NCBI GenBank assembly: GCA_900546895.1
Contig: UREO01000051.1
Coordinates: forward strand, 1-12,976
DNA: 12,976 bases
Source: an uncultured Oscillospiraceae bacterium
Lineage (GTDB): Bacteria > Bacillota > Clostridia > Oscillospirales > Acutalibacteraceae
Reading direction: 5' to 3'
Every line of letters begins with the position of its first letter. The stretch's first letter is position 1. The position numbers were made by a program, and so were the translations under genes. Positions 5,395 to 12,102 of this stretch are shown here, in pieces. The notes below the pieces were generated by a model. It did no database searches. It saw nothing but the letters and a program-made list of their open reading frames with translations, and was not told the origin of the DNA.

Positions 5395-6384
5395 TCAGGA
5401 CTGAGCCTGTACCGCCGTCATGGCGACGACGCCGACAATATCCTGTGCCGAACAGCCTCTGGACAGGTCGTTAACCGGCTTTGCGATTCCCTGCAGTACC
5501 GGGCCGAACGCTTTCGCTTTCCCCAGTCTCTGTACCAGCTTATACGAAATATTGCCGCAGTTCAGGTCCGGGAAAACCAGAACGTTGGCCTGACCGGCTA
5601 CGTTGCTTCCCTTTGCCTTGGACTGGCCGATGCTCGGTACCAGCGCCGCGTCCGCCTGCAGTTCCCCGTCGAGTAAAAGCTCCGGTGCTTTTTCCTTTGC
5701 CAGCTTCGTCGCTTCCGCCACTTTGTCTACCAGCTCGTCTTTGCCGCTTCCGTACGAGGAGAAGGACAGCATAGCGACCTTCGGCTCCGCTCCGACCATA
5801 TTTTTGAATGACTTTGCCGACGCGATCGCAATTTCGGAAAGCTCGTCCGCGTTGGGGTTAATATTCAGCGCGCAGTCCGCGAAAACGAAGTTGCCCTCGT
5901 AGCCGTATTCGCAGTCGGGAACGGAAAGAACAAAAAAGCTGGAAACGAGCTTTACGCCCGGAGCGGTCTTAATGATCTGCAGTGCCGGACGGATCGTATC
6001 CGCCGTGGAGTGCGCCGCGCCGGAAACCATTCCGTCCGCATCGCCTTTTTTCACCATCATCACGGCCCAGAAAACGTTGTCCGCCATGATTTGCTCCGCC
6101 TTTTCCGGCGTGATGCCCTTTGCTTTTCTCAGCTCGTAAAATGTATGAATATACTCCTCGCGGCTGGAGGAAGTCAGAGGATTTACAAACTTTGCTTTTG
6201 AAAGATCCAGCCCGCCGGCCTGTTTTTTGATCTTCGCTTCGTCGCCCACAAGAATCAAATTGGCGATTCCCTTTTCCAAAACCTCCGCGGCGGCCTGCAG
6301 GGTTCTCATATCGCCGCTCTCCGGCAGGACGATCGTCTTTTTCGTTTGTTTCGCTCTCTCAATAATACTCTCAATAAATTCCAT
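5395..6384 (-). CDS. pta: Phosphate acetyltransferase
   Basis: Interconverts acetyl-CoA and acetyl phosphate, the first step of acetate formation. At 329 residues it is the short single-domain form, without the N-terminal regulatory domain of long Pta. Diagnostic stretches are IVLPESGDMRTLQAA near the start, DADGMVSGAAHSTADTIRPAL in the middle, MLSFSSYGSG, and the C-terminal active-site region VFPDLNCGNISYKLVQRLGKAKAFGP. The start is ATG 6382-6384, with AAAGGTG about 8 nt upstream; the GTG three codons earlier overlaps that Shine-Dalgarno. It has its own promoter, so it need not be cotranscribed with the kinase gene upstream. No acetate kinase gene is adjacent downstream within the window, unlike the common pta-ackA arrangement. 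A phosphate butyryltransferase is the main alternative, but the motifs favour Pta. Confidence 0.93.
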   Translation of the reverse strand: MEFIESIIERAKQTKKTIVLPESGDMRTLQAAAEVLEKGIANLILVGDEAKIKKQAGGLDLSKAKFVNPLTSSSREEYIHTFYELRKAKGITPEKAEQIMADNVFWAVMMVKKGDADGMVSGAAHSTADTIRPALQIIKTAPGVKLVSSFFVLSVPDCEYGYEGNFVFADCALNINPNADELSEIAIASAKSFKNMVGAEPKVAMLSFSSYGSGKDELVDKVAEATKLAKEKAPELLLDGELQADAALVPSIGQSKAKGSNVAGQANVLVFPDLNCGNISYKLVQRLGKAKAFGPVLQGIAKPVNDLSRGCSAQDIVGVVAMTAVQAQS

Positions 6385-6425
6385 GTTTATCACCTTTCTG
6401 CTGTTTTAATGATATCGACATTTTC

Positions 6426-6454
6426 ACTATAACACTCACGTTTCAAGATTACAA
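6426..6454 (-). promoter_or_regulatory. Promoter of pta
   Basis: On the minus strand, TTGTAA (6449-6454), 17 bp and TATAGT (6426-6431), with an upstream TGT making an extended -10. The rest of the kinase-pta gap (6455-6581) holds no gene and no convincing terminator. Confidence 0.7.
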
Positions 6455-6581
6455 TCCCTTACCGCCCTGTTTTCATAAAACGCGCCGGCATCCTGTTACC
6501 AAGTCACGGAATCCGCTCCTTTCCGTATCACACGGTAAACGGCCGGTAAAATCAATGATGCTTCTATTGAATTTCCATGGA

Positions 6582-7976
6582 TTACCCGGACTGCGGCAGG
6601 ATGACTGTAAAGGTAGTTCCCCTGTCAACCTCGCTGACGACCTCAATGGTTCCACGGTGGGCTTCCACAATGGCCTTCGTAATCGTAAGCCCCAGACCCA
6701 GGCCGCCGGTCAGTCTGTTGCGCGACCGGTCCGCCCTGTAAAACCGTTCAAAGATGTACGGCAAATCCTCCGGCGGAATCCCCTTTCCGCTGTCGCTGAC
6801 GATCAGCTCGGCACTGTGCTTCGCCGTGCGCACGCGCACCTGTACCTGTCCGCCGTCCGGGGTATATTTGAGCGCGTTGGAAACAAGGTTGGTGACGACC
6901 TGGCTGATTTTATCCCGGTCGGCGTGAAGGATTTCCGGTTCCCCCTCAAAGGAGAGTAAGACGCCTTTTTTGTGGAACTCCGACTCAAAATTATGCAGAA
7001 GGTGCCGGATCAGATCGGATACGTCGAATTCGGAAAACGAAAGGGATGCGTTTTCCGCCTCATACCGTTCCAGCTTTTCCAGATCGCCGACCAGACGATT
7101 CAGCCGGATGATTTCTTCATGGCAGCTTTGCAGCCGGGCCTCATCCGGTTCCCAAATTCCGTCCAGCATTGCCTCCATGGAGCTTTGCAGATTCGCAAGG
7201 GGCGTCCTTAGCTCATGGGCGACATCGGCGGTCATCCGCTTTCTTAAGTCCCGCTGCTTTTCCAGAGAGTCCGCCAGATAGTTGATGGTATCCGTCAGGC
7301 GCGCCATTTCCCTCGTTCCGGAGTTTTCCGCGATTCTCTGACGGAAATTTCCCTTTGCAATCTGCCCCGCGGCAAGGATGGATTTGGAAATCGGCCCGCT
7401 CACCCGCTTCGCCATAAAGGTCCCCAGAATCAGCGCCATTACGAGCGACAGAATTCCCACCGCAATCAGGATGGTGTTGACGCTGTTGAGGAAATCGATG
7501 TCGTTGTCCGTAAAATAATAAGGGCCGTAATACCCCAGTTCGACGTGCCCGACTTCCTTTGCACCGGCTTTGACGGAATACGTCTTCTGCTCATACCCGC
7601 CCTTGAAGCCGGGATAGCGGCTGTTCATATTTTCGGACATGTGGGTCAGCATCTGTACGCAAAGGCCGTTGTTGTGCACCGTGGCGTCCCACACCGTTTT
7701 CCCTTCCGCGTTCTTCAGCCGGACAATGACTCCCTGTTCCAAGGCGTTTACGCCGATGTTTTCAATGACGTTCGTATTCCAGCCGCCGTTCAGCCCGTTA
7801 TACTGCTTTTCGATCATGCTGATGATCTCGCTGTTTCTCTGCTCCCGCTGGTTGATGACATAATCCTGAAAACGGTTCTGCAGCAGAACGTTGATGCAGA
7901 AGCTGATGAGGGCGACCATCAGAAGCGACATCACCGCATAGGAAAACGACAATTTGGATTTTAAACTGTATTTCAG
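6582..7976 (-). CDS. Sensor histidine kinase, apparent CTG start
   Basis: Membrane two-component kinase, about 464 residues. It has a short cytoplasmic start, TM1 (about 13-32), an extracellular sensor of roughly 130 residues with no family I recognise, TM2 (about 165-189), a HAMP linker, the HisKA box with phospho-acceptor H254 in ADVAHELRTPL, then the ATPase domain with N-box NLVSNALKYT, G1 SDSGKGIP, F-box IFERFYRADRSRN and G2 GGLGLGL. All catalytic motifs are present. Start: CTG 7974-7976 has GGAGG 8 nt upstream and lies 1 nt after the regulator's stop; the later TTG at 7952 has no Shine-Dalgarno and would remove the basic segment KYSLKSK before TM1. Cotranscribed with the regulator upstream. 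The signal is unknown; the neighbouring metal genes suggest copper or envelope thiol stress. Confidence 0.93.
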   Translation of the reverse strand: MKYSLKSKLSFSYAVMSLLMVALISFCINVLLQNRFQDYVINQREQRNSEIISMIEKQYNGLNGGWNTNVIENIGVNALEQGVIVRLKNAEGKTVWDATVHNNGLCVQMLTHMSENMNSRYPGFKGGYEQKTYSVKAGAKEVGHVELGYYGPYYFTDNDIDFLNSVNTILIAVGILSLVMALILGTFMAKRVSGPISKSILAAGQIAKGNFRQRIAENSGTREMARLTDTINYLADSLEKQRDLRKRMTADVAHELRTPLANLQSSMEAMLDGIWEPDEARLQSCHEEIIRLNRLVGDLEKLERYEAENASLSFSEFDVSDLIRHLLHNFESEFHKKGVLLSFEGEPEILHADRDKISQVVTNLVSNALKYTPDGGQVQVRVRTAKHSAELIVSDSGKGIPPEDLPYIFERFYRADRSRNRLTGGLGLGLTITKAIVEAHRGTIEVVSEVDRGTTFTVILPQSG

Positions 7977-7977
7977 C

Positions 7978-8670
7978 TCAATCGCCTCCGAACTTGTAAC
8001 CGACTCCGTGAACCGTCAGAATATACTCCGGATTTCTGGTGTCCGTTTCGATCTTCTGGCGGATATTTTTAATATGGGTATCAATGACCCTGTCAAATCC
8101 GTTAAAATCTTCCCCGCTGACAATGGCGATCAGCTCTTCGCGGGTAAACACCTTGTTCGGATGCCTTGCCAGCGCGCCGACGATTTTAAATTCATTGGGG
8201 GTCAGACCGGCCGGACGGCCGTTCAGCATAACGTCGTAACCGTCCATATCCACGACCAGTTCTCCCCGGCGAAAAGAAAAAACCGGGGACGAGTCGCCTT
8301 CCGTCCTGCGAAGGACCGCCTCCACCCGCGCCACAAGCTGGCGGGGGCTGAACGGCTTGGTCACGTAATCGTCCGCGCCGATCTGCAGCCCGTGCAGGAT
8401 GTCCTCCTCCTCCACTTTGGCGGTCAGCATAATGATGGGGACGTCGGACTTCCGCCGCAGCGCCCGGCAGATTTCCTCCCCCGTAGTGTCCGGAAGCATC
8501 CAGTCGAGGATCATCAGGGACGGTTTTTCCCTTTCAAAGCTTTCATAGGCTTCTTTTCCGCTGAAAACACCGCGTACGGCGTATCCGCTTTTTTCAAGAT
8601 AGGACGTCACGACCTCCACAATCTTCGGCTCGTCGTCCACAACCAAAATCCGCTTTCTGTTCCGATTCAA
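7978..8670 (-). CDS. OmpR/PhoB-family response regulator
   Basis: DNA-binding response regulator, 230 residues. The receiver domain (about 6-122) has the acidic pair D12-D13, phospho-acceptor D56 (MILDWMLPD), T83, Y102 and K105 (DDYVTKPFSP). The winged-helix output domain (about 128-228) has LTPNEFKIVGALARHPNKVFTREEL and the recognition helix VIDTHIKNIRQKIE, ending YILTVHGVGYKFG. The start is TTG 8668-8670, with GGAGG 10 nt upstream; no ATG is available near the family N-terminus. It ends with TGA 1 nt before the kinase's CTG. OmpR-type regulators bind tandem half sites about 11 bp apart, and such repeats precede two genes just upstream, making them likely targets. Confidence 0.95.
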   Translation of the reverse strand: MNRNRKRILVVDDEPKIVEVVTSYLEKSGYAVRGVFSGKEAYESFEREKPSLMILDWMLPDTTGEEICRALRRKSDVPIIMLTAKVEEEDILHGLQIGADDYVTKPFSPRQLVARVEAVLRRTEGDSSPVFSFRRGELVVDMDGYDVMLNGRPAGLTPNEFKIVGALARHPNKVFTREELIAIVSGEDFNGFDRVIDTHIKNIRQKIETDTRNPEYILTVHGVGYKFGGD

Positions 8671-8691
8671 TCCGTTTCCGCCTCCAATGAC

Positions 8692-8715
8692 AAAAGCCCC
8701 TTCTTCAAAAGGAGC
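8692..8715 (-). promoter_or_regulatory. Attenuator-like hairpin in the response-regulator leader
   Basis: On the minus strand, GCTCCTT (8709-8715) pairs with AAGGGGC (8696-8702) across a 6-nt loop, followed by TTTTG. It sits between the promoter and the Shine-Dalgarno of the regulator. It could be a weak terminator limiting expression or ending transcripts from the gene before it. The T run is short. Confidence 0.3.
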
Positions 8716-8729
8716 CTGCCGTTTTCATT

Positions 8730-8738
8730 ATTATACCA
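8730..8738 (-). promoter_or_regulatory. Extended -10 promoter of the two-component system
   Basis: TGGTATAAT on the minus strand is a consensus extended -10 box with no good -35. It lies about 60 nt before the regulator start and about 31 nt after the stop of the 47-residue gene, so the pair can be made alone or by read-through from the metal genes. Confidence 0.6.
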
Positions 8739-8768
8739 TATTTTTCTGCCGATTCTGAAAGCGGCGTA

Positions 8769-8912
8769 TTATTTTCGTGGCCGGTCGTTGGTCTGACGGT
8801 TCATTTTGCAGCAGTCGGGCACCCCGCCGCCAAACTGCTTCTGGTTTTCCTTTGCCATGCGGTCCAAACAGCGTTTGACGGAAGCTTTCATTCGTCTAAA
8901 AATTTTCAGCAT
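8769..8912 (-). CDS. 47-residue CC-motif protein (LDCC-type putative metal-binding)
   Basis: Small ORF with ATG at 8910-8912 and AGAGG 8 nt upstream, starting 22 nt after the stop of the metal-domain fusion gene, so almost certainly in its operon. The N-terminal half is a basic amphipathic helix (MLKIFRRMKASVKRCLDRMA); the C-terminal part has KQFGGGVPDCCKMNRQ with paired cysteines 34 and 35. It resembles the small 'LDCC motif' putative metal-binding proteins of Clostridia as I recall them, here with PDCC. No signal peptide, so probably cytoplasmic. A metal-chaperone or sensor accessory role is inferred from the paired cysteines and from the HMA/cupredoxin neighbour; no function is established. 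Confidence 0.75.
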   Translation of the reverse strand: MLKIFRRMKASVKRCLDRMAKENQKQFGGGVPDCCKMNRQTNDRPRK

Positions 8913-8934
8913 TCAAATTTCCTCTTTCACAAAA

Positions 8935-10806
8935 TTATCCGCAGCAGCCGGAGCCCCCGCCCGCGGGAACATAGTTCTGCACCTCGGCTTTGATCGCGTT
9001 CAGGTCCGCCTTGCCAAGGTCGTCGACCACTTTTACATAGCCGTGGAGCATTCCCATTCCGCACTGGAAAGTAAAATCCTGCTCGGGCGTAATCGGCGGC
9101 GTTTCCTTATCCGTACTCAGATCAAGCTGACCGCCGTATTCCGGAAAAACCATGACGCTGTTACAGGCGTTCAGGCTGCCGGTATCAAATTTGATCTTCG
9201 CCGGAATTCCCTTCTGAAGAACGACCACCGCGGGCGTGTAGCCCTGATCGTCCACCTTAACCGTTACTTCCTGCTCCTTGCCGCTGATTTTTGCAACGCC
9301 GATGCTGTCTGCGGGGACCCCGCCGTCCGCGAATCTCGCCGGGGTGTTGCCGCAGCATCCGCCCGCCGCAGCCGCGCCGCCCGCGGAAAGGTCGGACTCC
9401 TGCGCAACCTCCTGCCCGGTAATATTGCCGAGATCATCGACGACCGTAATATTGCTCCGGATCATCCCCATCCAGCAGGTATAGGTGATTTTTCCGGTTT
9501 CCTGGGGGGTAAAATCGATCTCGTTACCGCCCTCTTCCAGCGTTCTGGTAATGTTGTACTGCGGAATCGTAATGGTCCGGTTGCAGCCGTTCAGCGAGTC
9601 CGCGTCGGCCTTGATCGTCCATTTTACCGGGACACCCTTCTGTACGACAAGCGGGCTGTAGCTGCCGGGCTGCAGCGTTGTCGATACGGTCTGCACATTG
9701 TTTTCGATTCGAGCAATATTGCCGCCCCCGGCCGCCGCCGCGGAAACGCCGGGAAAACCGATTCCCGACAGGGCAAAGCCCCGGTTGAGCATCACGACGC
9801 CCAGAAGCATCACCAGAACGGCGCTGGCCTTCATCATTTTATGGGTGAATTTACTGCTCAGGAAAGAACTGAGCGCACCGAAGCTGAACATCAGCGGCAC
9901 GGTGCCGAGGCTGAAAACGAACATGGAGGCCGCTCCGACCAGAACGCTCCCCGTACCCAGCGCGTAAATCTGCATCGCCTGCAGAGGGCCGCAGGGCATC
10001 AGCCCGTTCAGAAGCCCCACATAGAACGGCCCGTGCTTCCCCTGATTGCGGTAAATTTTGCTGCCGAAAAATTTGGGCATCCGAGGAACGAATTTACGCA
10101 GCCACGGAAACAGATCCAGCATATTCAGGCCCATCATCACCATAAAAATGCCGGAAAGAATCGCGACGATCCCCTTCGCCGTCCCCGAAAAGCTGACGAC
10201 GGAGCCCAGACCGCCGACGATACCGCCCACAGCCGTGTAGGAAAGCACCCTGCCCGCATTGTACATGAGGCTTGGTTTCAGCTTTGCCCATTTCCCCGTA
10301 TCGTTTTCCCCGTACCGGTAGGACACACACTGCGAAAGATTGATTCCGCCGCACATCGCCACACAATGCAGGGAGGTAATCAGCCCGACCACAAACAGAA
10401 TTCCGTATCCCATATTCTGGGAAACCTCGGGAATAAAATTCAGGCCGACCGTATTTTGAACGATCAGATAGCCTGCGAAAAGGAGCAGGCCGACACCGAT
10501 GAGCTGACTGACAAATTTTTTGTCCGCCGTCCCGCCCGCCTGTTCCTTCGCGGCGCTTTCTTTTTTTGCGTTCCGAAGGTTTTTATCGTCTATTACATGA
10601 TAATCCAGCTCTTCAATCGCGGAAATCATTTCCTCAAGGCGAATGATTTCCGGGTCGTAAACGACGGTCGCCGTCCCGCTGCCGTAGCTTGCGGACACCT
10701 TTTCCACCCCGGAAAGCCCGCTGAGTGTGCTTTCGATTTTCAGGGCACAGTTCGCGCAGGTCATGCCCTCTATTTTCAGTGTTTTCTGTGCCAGCTTCCG
10801 TTCCAT
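8935..10806 (-). CDS. HMA - SafE/TauE-type membrane - double cupredoxin-like fusion protein
   Basis: A 623-residue fusion. Residues about 8-75 form a heavy-metal-associated domain with GMTCANC (C17, C20). A charged linker precedes a SafE/TauE (UreH-like) membrane domain at about 100-345, with roughly seven helices and cysteine motifs CVAMCGG (148-154) and LMPCGPLQ (269-276). Two cupredoxin-like domains follow, each with VQKGVP/LQKGIP, GCN/ACN and a C-x-MGM metal site (C444-M448; C582-M586). Each ends in a CCG motif (484-486 and the last three residues). Seven helices would place HMA inside and the cupredoxins outside. It probably moves or sequesters copper or a similar soft metal at the membrane; substrate and direction are unproven. 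Start ATG 10806 has GGGAG 7 nt upstream; the in-frame ATG at 10842 overlaps the -10 box. Confidence 0.88.
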   Translation of the reverse strand: MERKLAQKTLKIEGMTCANCALKIESTLSGLSGVEKVSASYGSGTATVVYDPEIIRLEEMISAIEELDYHVIDDKNLRNAKKESAAKEQAGGTADKKFVSQLIGVGLLLFAGYLIVQNTVGLNFIPEVSQNMGYGILFVVGLITSLHCVAMCGGINLSQCVSYRYGENDTGKWAKLKPSLMYNAGRVLSYTAVGGIVGGLGSVVSFSGTAKGIVAILSGIFMVMMGLNMLDLFPWLRKFVPRMPKFFGSKIYRNQGKHGPFYVGLLNGLMPCGPLQAMQIYALGTGSVLVGAASMFVFSLGTVPLMFSFGALSSFLSSKFTHKMMKASAVLVMLLGVVMLNRGFALSGIGFPGVSAAAAGGGNIARIENNVQTVSTTLQPGSYSPLVVQKGVPVKWTIKADADSLNGCNRTITIPQYNITRTLEEGGNEIDFTPQETGKITYTCWMGMIRSNITVVDDLGNITGQEVAQESDLSAGGAAAAGGCCGNTPARFADGGVPADSIGVAKISGKEQEVTVKVDDQGYTPAVVVLQKGIPAKIKFDTGSLNACNSVMVFPEYGGQLDLSTDKETPPITPEQDFTFQCGMGMLHGYVKVVDDLGKADLNAIKAEVQNYVPAGGGSGCCG

Positions 10807-10840
10807 ACCATTTCTCCCGTCCGAAGATGATTGTAGCTGC

Positions 10841-10880
10841 ATCCTACCAGCCCGCTGTGAAGATCTTATGAAGATCGAAG
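10841..10880 (-). promoter_or_regulatory. Promoter with tandem TCTTCA repeats, metal-domain fusion gene
   Basis: On the minus strand, TCTTCA (10869-10874), 5 bp, TCTTCA (10858-10863), 11 bp, then TAGGAT (10841-10846), preceded by TGG (extended -10). The hexamers repeat every 11 bp and cover the place of a -35 box, the layout of activator sites for PhoB/OmpR-type regulators. The plus-strand string TTATGAAGATCGAAG (10866-10880) recurs with one change before the next gene upstream. The coding start lies 35 nt from the -10. Confidence 0.6.
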
Positions 10881-10913
10881 AAGAAATTCTCCGCAGGGTT
10901 CCAAGCCTGATCG

Positions 10914-10949
10914 AAAAAGCAGTACTGCCGGCCGGCGGTACTGCTTTTT
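10914..10949. terminator. Bidirectional-looking terminator after the DUF2318-like gene
   Basis: A 12-bp stem (10918-10929 with 10934-10945) with GGCC loop, flanked by A5 and T5, giving a U tract in either direction. It begins 5 nt after the DUF2318-like stop. On the minus strand one pair is C-A. It separates that gene from the metal-domain fusion gene, which has its own promoter. Confidence 0.8.
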
Positions 10950-10950
10950 A

Positions 10951-11475
10951 TCATCTTTTCCAGTTTCCAAACAAGGTTTTGCTCTGCTGCAGGAAATCTT
11001 TTGAAACGGTAATCGTCGTTCCGTCATCCGTTTTACTGTCCTCCGGAACCGGCACGGGGTTGCAGCCGTCTTTCTGTTTTTCCACCTGACTAATCTGGAA
11101 CCGGTTCCCGCAGTTTTGGCAGACCAGCTCGTCGCCCTCCTGCACATAGTATCCCCTGCCGGAGTCATAGCAGACCTGACAGGTGTTCAGCGCCGTCCTG
11201 ATCGTGCCGTCCGGCGCTTTTACTGCAATCAGTTCCATATTGGTACCCCCGGCGTTATAGGGAATAAACTTCGCCGTCTCGGTGATCTCGCTTTTGGCAA
11301 CGGAAACGTCCGCGCCCGTCTCTGCAACGCTGGTCAGCGACGCGCCGGACGGAACAGCCGTTTTGGAGGCGGTCAGCCCCTTCATAAGAAAGAAACCCGC
11401 GGCCAGAAGGACCAGAAAACCCGCGCTGAGATAAATCGCCTTTCGGCCGGAATTTGGTTTTTGGGATTTTGCCAT
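10951..11475 (-). CDS. DUF2318-like membrane-anchored tetra-cysteine protein
   Basis: 174 residues. One N-terminal membrane segment (about 12-33, AIYLSAGFLVLLAAGFFLM) anchors an extracytoplasmic domain. The core is KAPDGTIRTALNTCQVCYDS, then GYYVQEGDELVCQNCGNRFQI, with CxxC pairs C99-C102 and C119-C122 plus C138, matching DUF2318 as I know it. That family occurs beside iron and copper transport genes and is thought to bind metal or heme, but its biochemistry is unsettled. Other DUF2318 proteins have many membrane helices; this one has only the domain with a single anchor. The start is ATG 11475 with GAGGAG 8 nt upstream; the ATGs 10-11 codons earlier lie beside the -10 box. Shared promoter layout with the HMA-cupredoxin gene suggests a joint role. 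Confidence 0.8.
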   Translation of the reverse strand: MAKSQKPNSGRKAIYLSAGFLVLLAAGFFLMKGLTASKTAVPSGASLTSVAETGADVSVAKSEITETAKFIPYNAGGTNMELIAVKAPDGTIRTALNTCQVCYDSGRGYYVQEGDELVCQNCGNRFQISQVEKQKDGCNPVPVPEDSKTDDGTTITVSKDFLQQSKTLFGNWKR

Positions 11476-11506
11476 TTCATGCACTCCTCTGATCTGTTTT
11501 GGCATC

Positions 11507-11546
11507 ATTTTATCAACAGATTGTGGAGAATTTATGAAGATGGAAG
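11507..11546 (-). promoter_or_regulatory. Promoter with tandem TCTTCA-like repeats, DUF2318-like gene
   Basis: On the minus strand, TCTTCA (11535-11540), 5 bp, TCTCCA (11524-11529), 11 bp, TAAAAT (11507-11512). Spacings are identical to those before the metal-domain fusion gene, and TTATGAAGATGGAAG (11532-11546, plus strand) matches its counterpart at 14 of 15 positions. The coding start is 32 nt beyond the -10. Confidence 0.6.
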
Positions 11547-11562
11547 CGAACGCAGAAGCAAA

Positions 11563-12102
11563 TTACCGCCCTACGGCGGCGTTCACCGCATTGCAGATAT
11601 CGTCCAGCTCGGCGAGCGCGCCTTTTCCCAGAGTTCCGCACGCGAGCAGGCTTTCCTTCGGTTCTATCAACTGGTAGCCGTATTTTTTCAATTTAGAAAT
11701 ATTTTCCTGTACAATCGGATTTTCCCACATATTCGTATTCATCGCCGGAGCAATCAGCACCGGTTTGTTCCTGACAGCCAGAATCGTGGTGGAAAGCATG
11801 TCGTCCCCAATGCCGGAGGCGATCTTCCCGATAATGTTGGCGGTAGCGGGAGCGATCAGCACGACGTCCGCTTTCGTGGCGAGGGAAATATGCTTGATCT
11901 CATGCGGAAAATCGTCCTGAAACACATCCGTATACACGCGGTTCTGCGTCAGGCTGCGAAACGTGAGCGGCGTTACGAATTTCGTCGCGCCGTTTGTCAG
12001 AATCACCTCTACCTGATATCCCTGTTTATAAAAGCGGTGGGCCAGATCGGCGGCCTTATACGCCGCGATGCTTCCGGTCACTCCCAGTATCATATTTTTC
12101 AT
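11563..12102 (-). CDS. coaC: Phosphopantothenoylcysteine decarboxylase (monofunctional)
   Basis: FMN-dependent decarboxylation of 4'-phosphopantothenoyl-L-cysteine to 4'-phosphopantetheine in coenzyme A synthesis; 179 residues, normal for stand-alone CoaC. It has the flavoprotein start MILGVTGSIAAYKAADL, the catalytic His region HISL (H71), PATANI (85-90), the substrate motif PAMNTNMW (119-126) and the active-site Cys in LLACGTLGKGAL (C155). The last motif differs from the usual ACG-x-x-G-x-G-RM. The ATG overlaps the coaB stop as ATGA, with GGAGG just upstream inside coaB, so translation is coupled. No clear terminator follows, so some read-through into the DUF2318-like gene is possible. Confidence 0.93.
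   Translation of the reverse strand: MKNMILGVTGSIAAYKAADLAHRFYKQGYQVEVILTNGATKFVTPLTFRSLTQNRVYTDVFQDDFPHEIKHISLATKADVVLIAPATANIIGKIASGIGDDMLSTTILAVRNKPVLIAPAMNTNMWENPIVQENISKLKKYGYQLIEPKESLLACGTLGKGALAELDDICNAVNAAVGR

Noticed and set aside
6455..6581. Small gene or terminator between the kinase and pta
   Set aside because: Only very short frames with early stops and weak 4-bp hairpins without T tracts are present, so nothing can be supported.
8806..10830. Very long plus-strand open frame of 674 codons opposite the metal-domain fusion gene
   Set aside because: It is the antisense shadow of a GC-rich gene whose minus-strand product has clear HMA, membrane and cupredoxin motifs. The plus-strand product shows low-complexity His/Arg-rich sequence and no domain.
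10918..10945. Metal-responsive operator (CopY/CsoR-like palindrome) at the near-perfect inverted repeat
   Set aside because: Its flanking A5/T5 tracts and place right after a stop codon fit a terminator. It lacks the CopY TACANNTGTA or CsoR GC-tract pattern.
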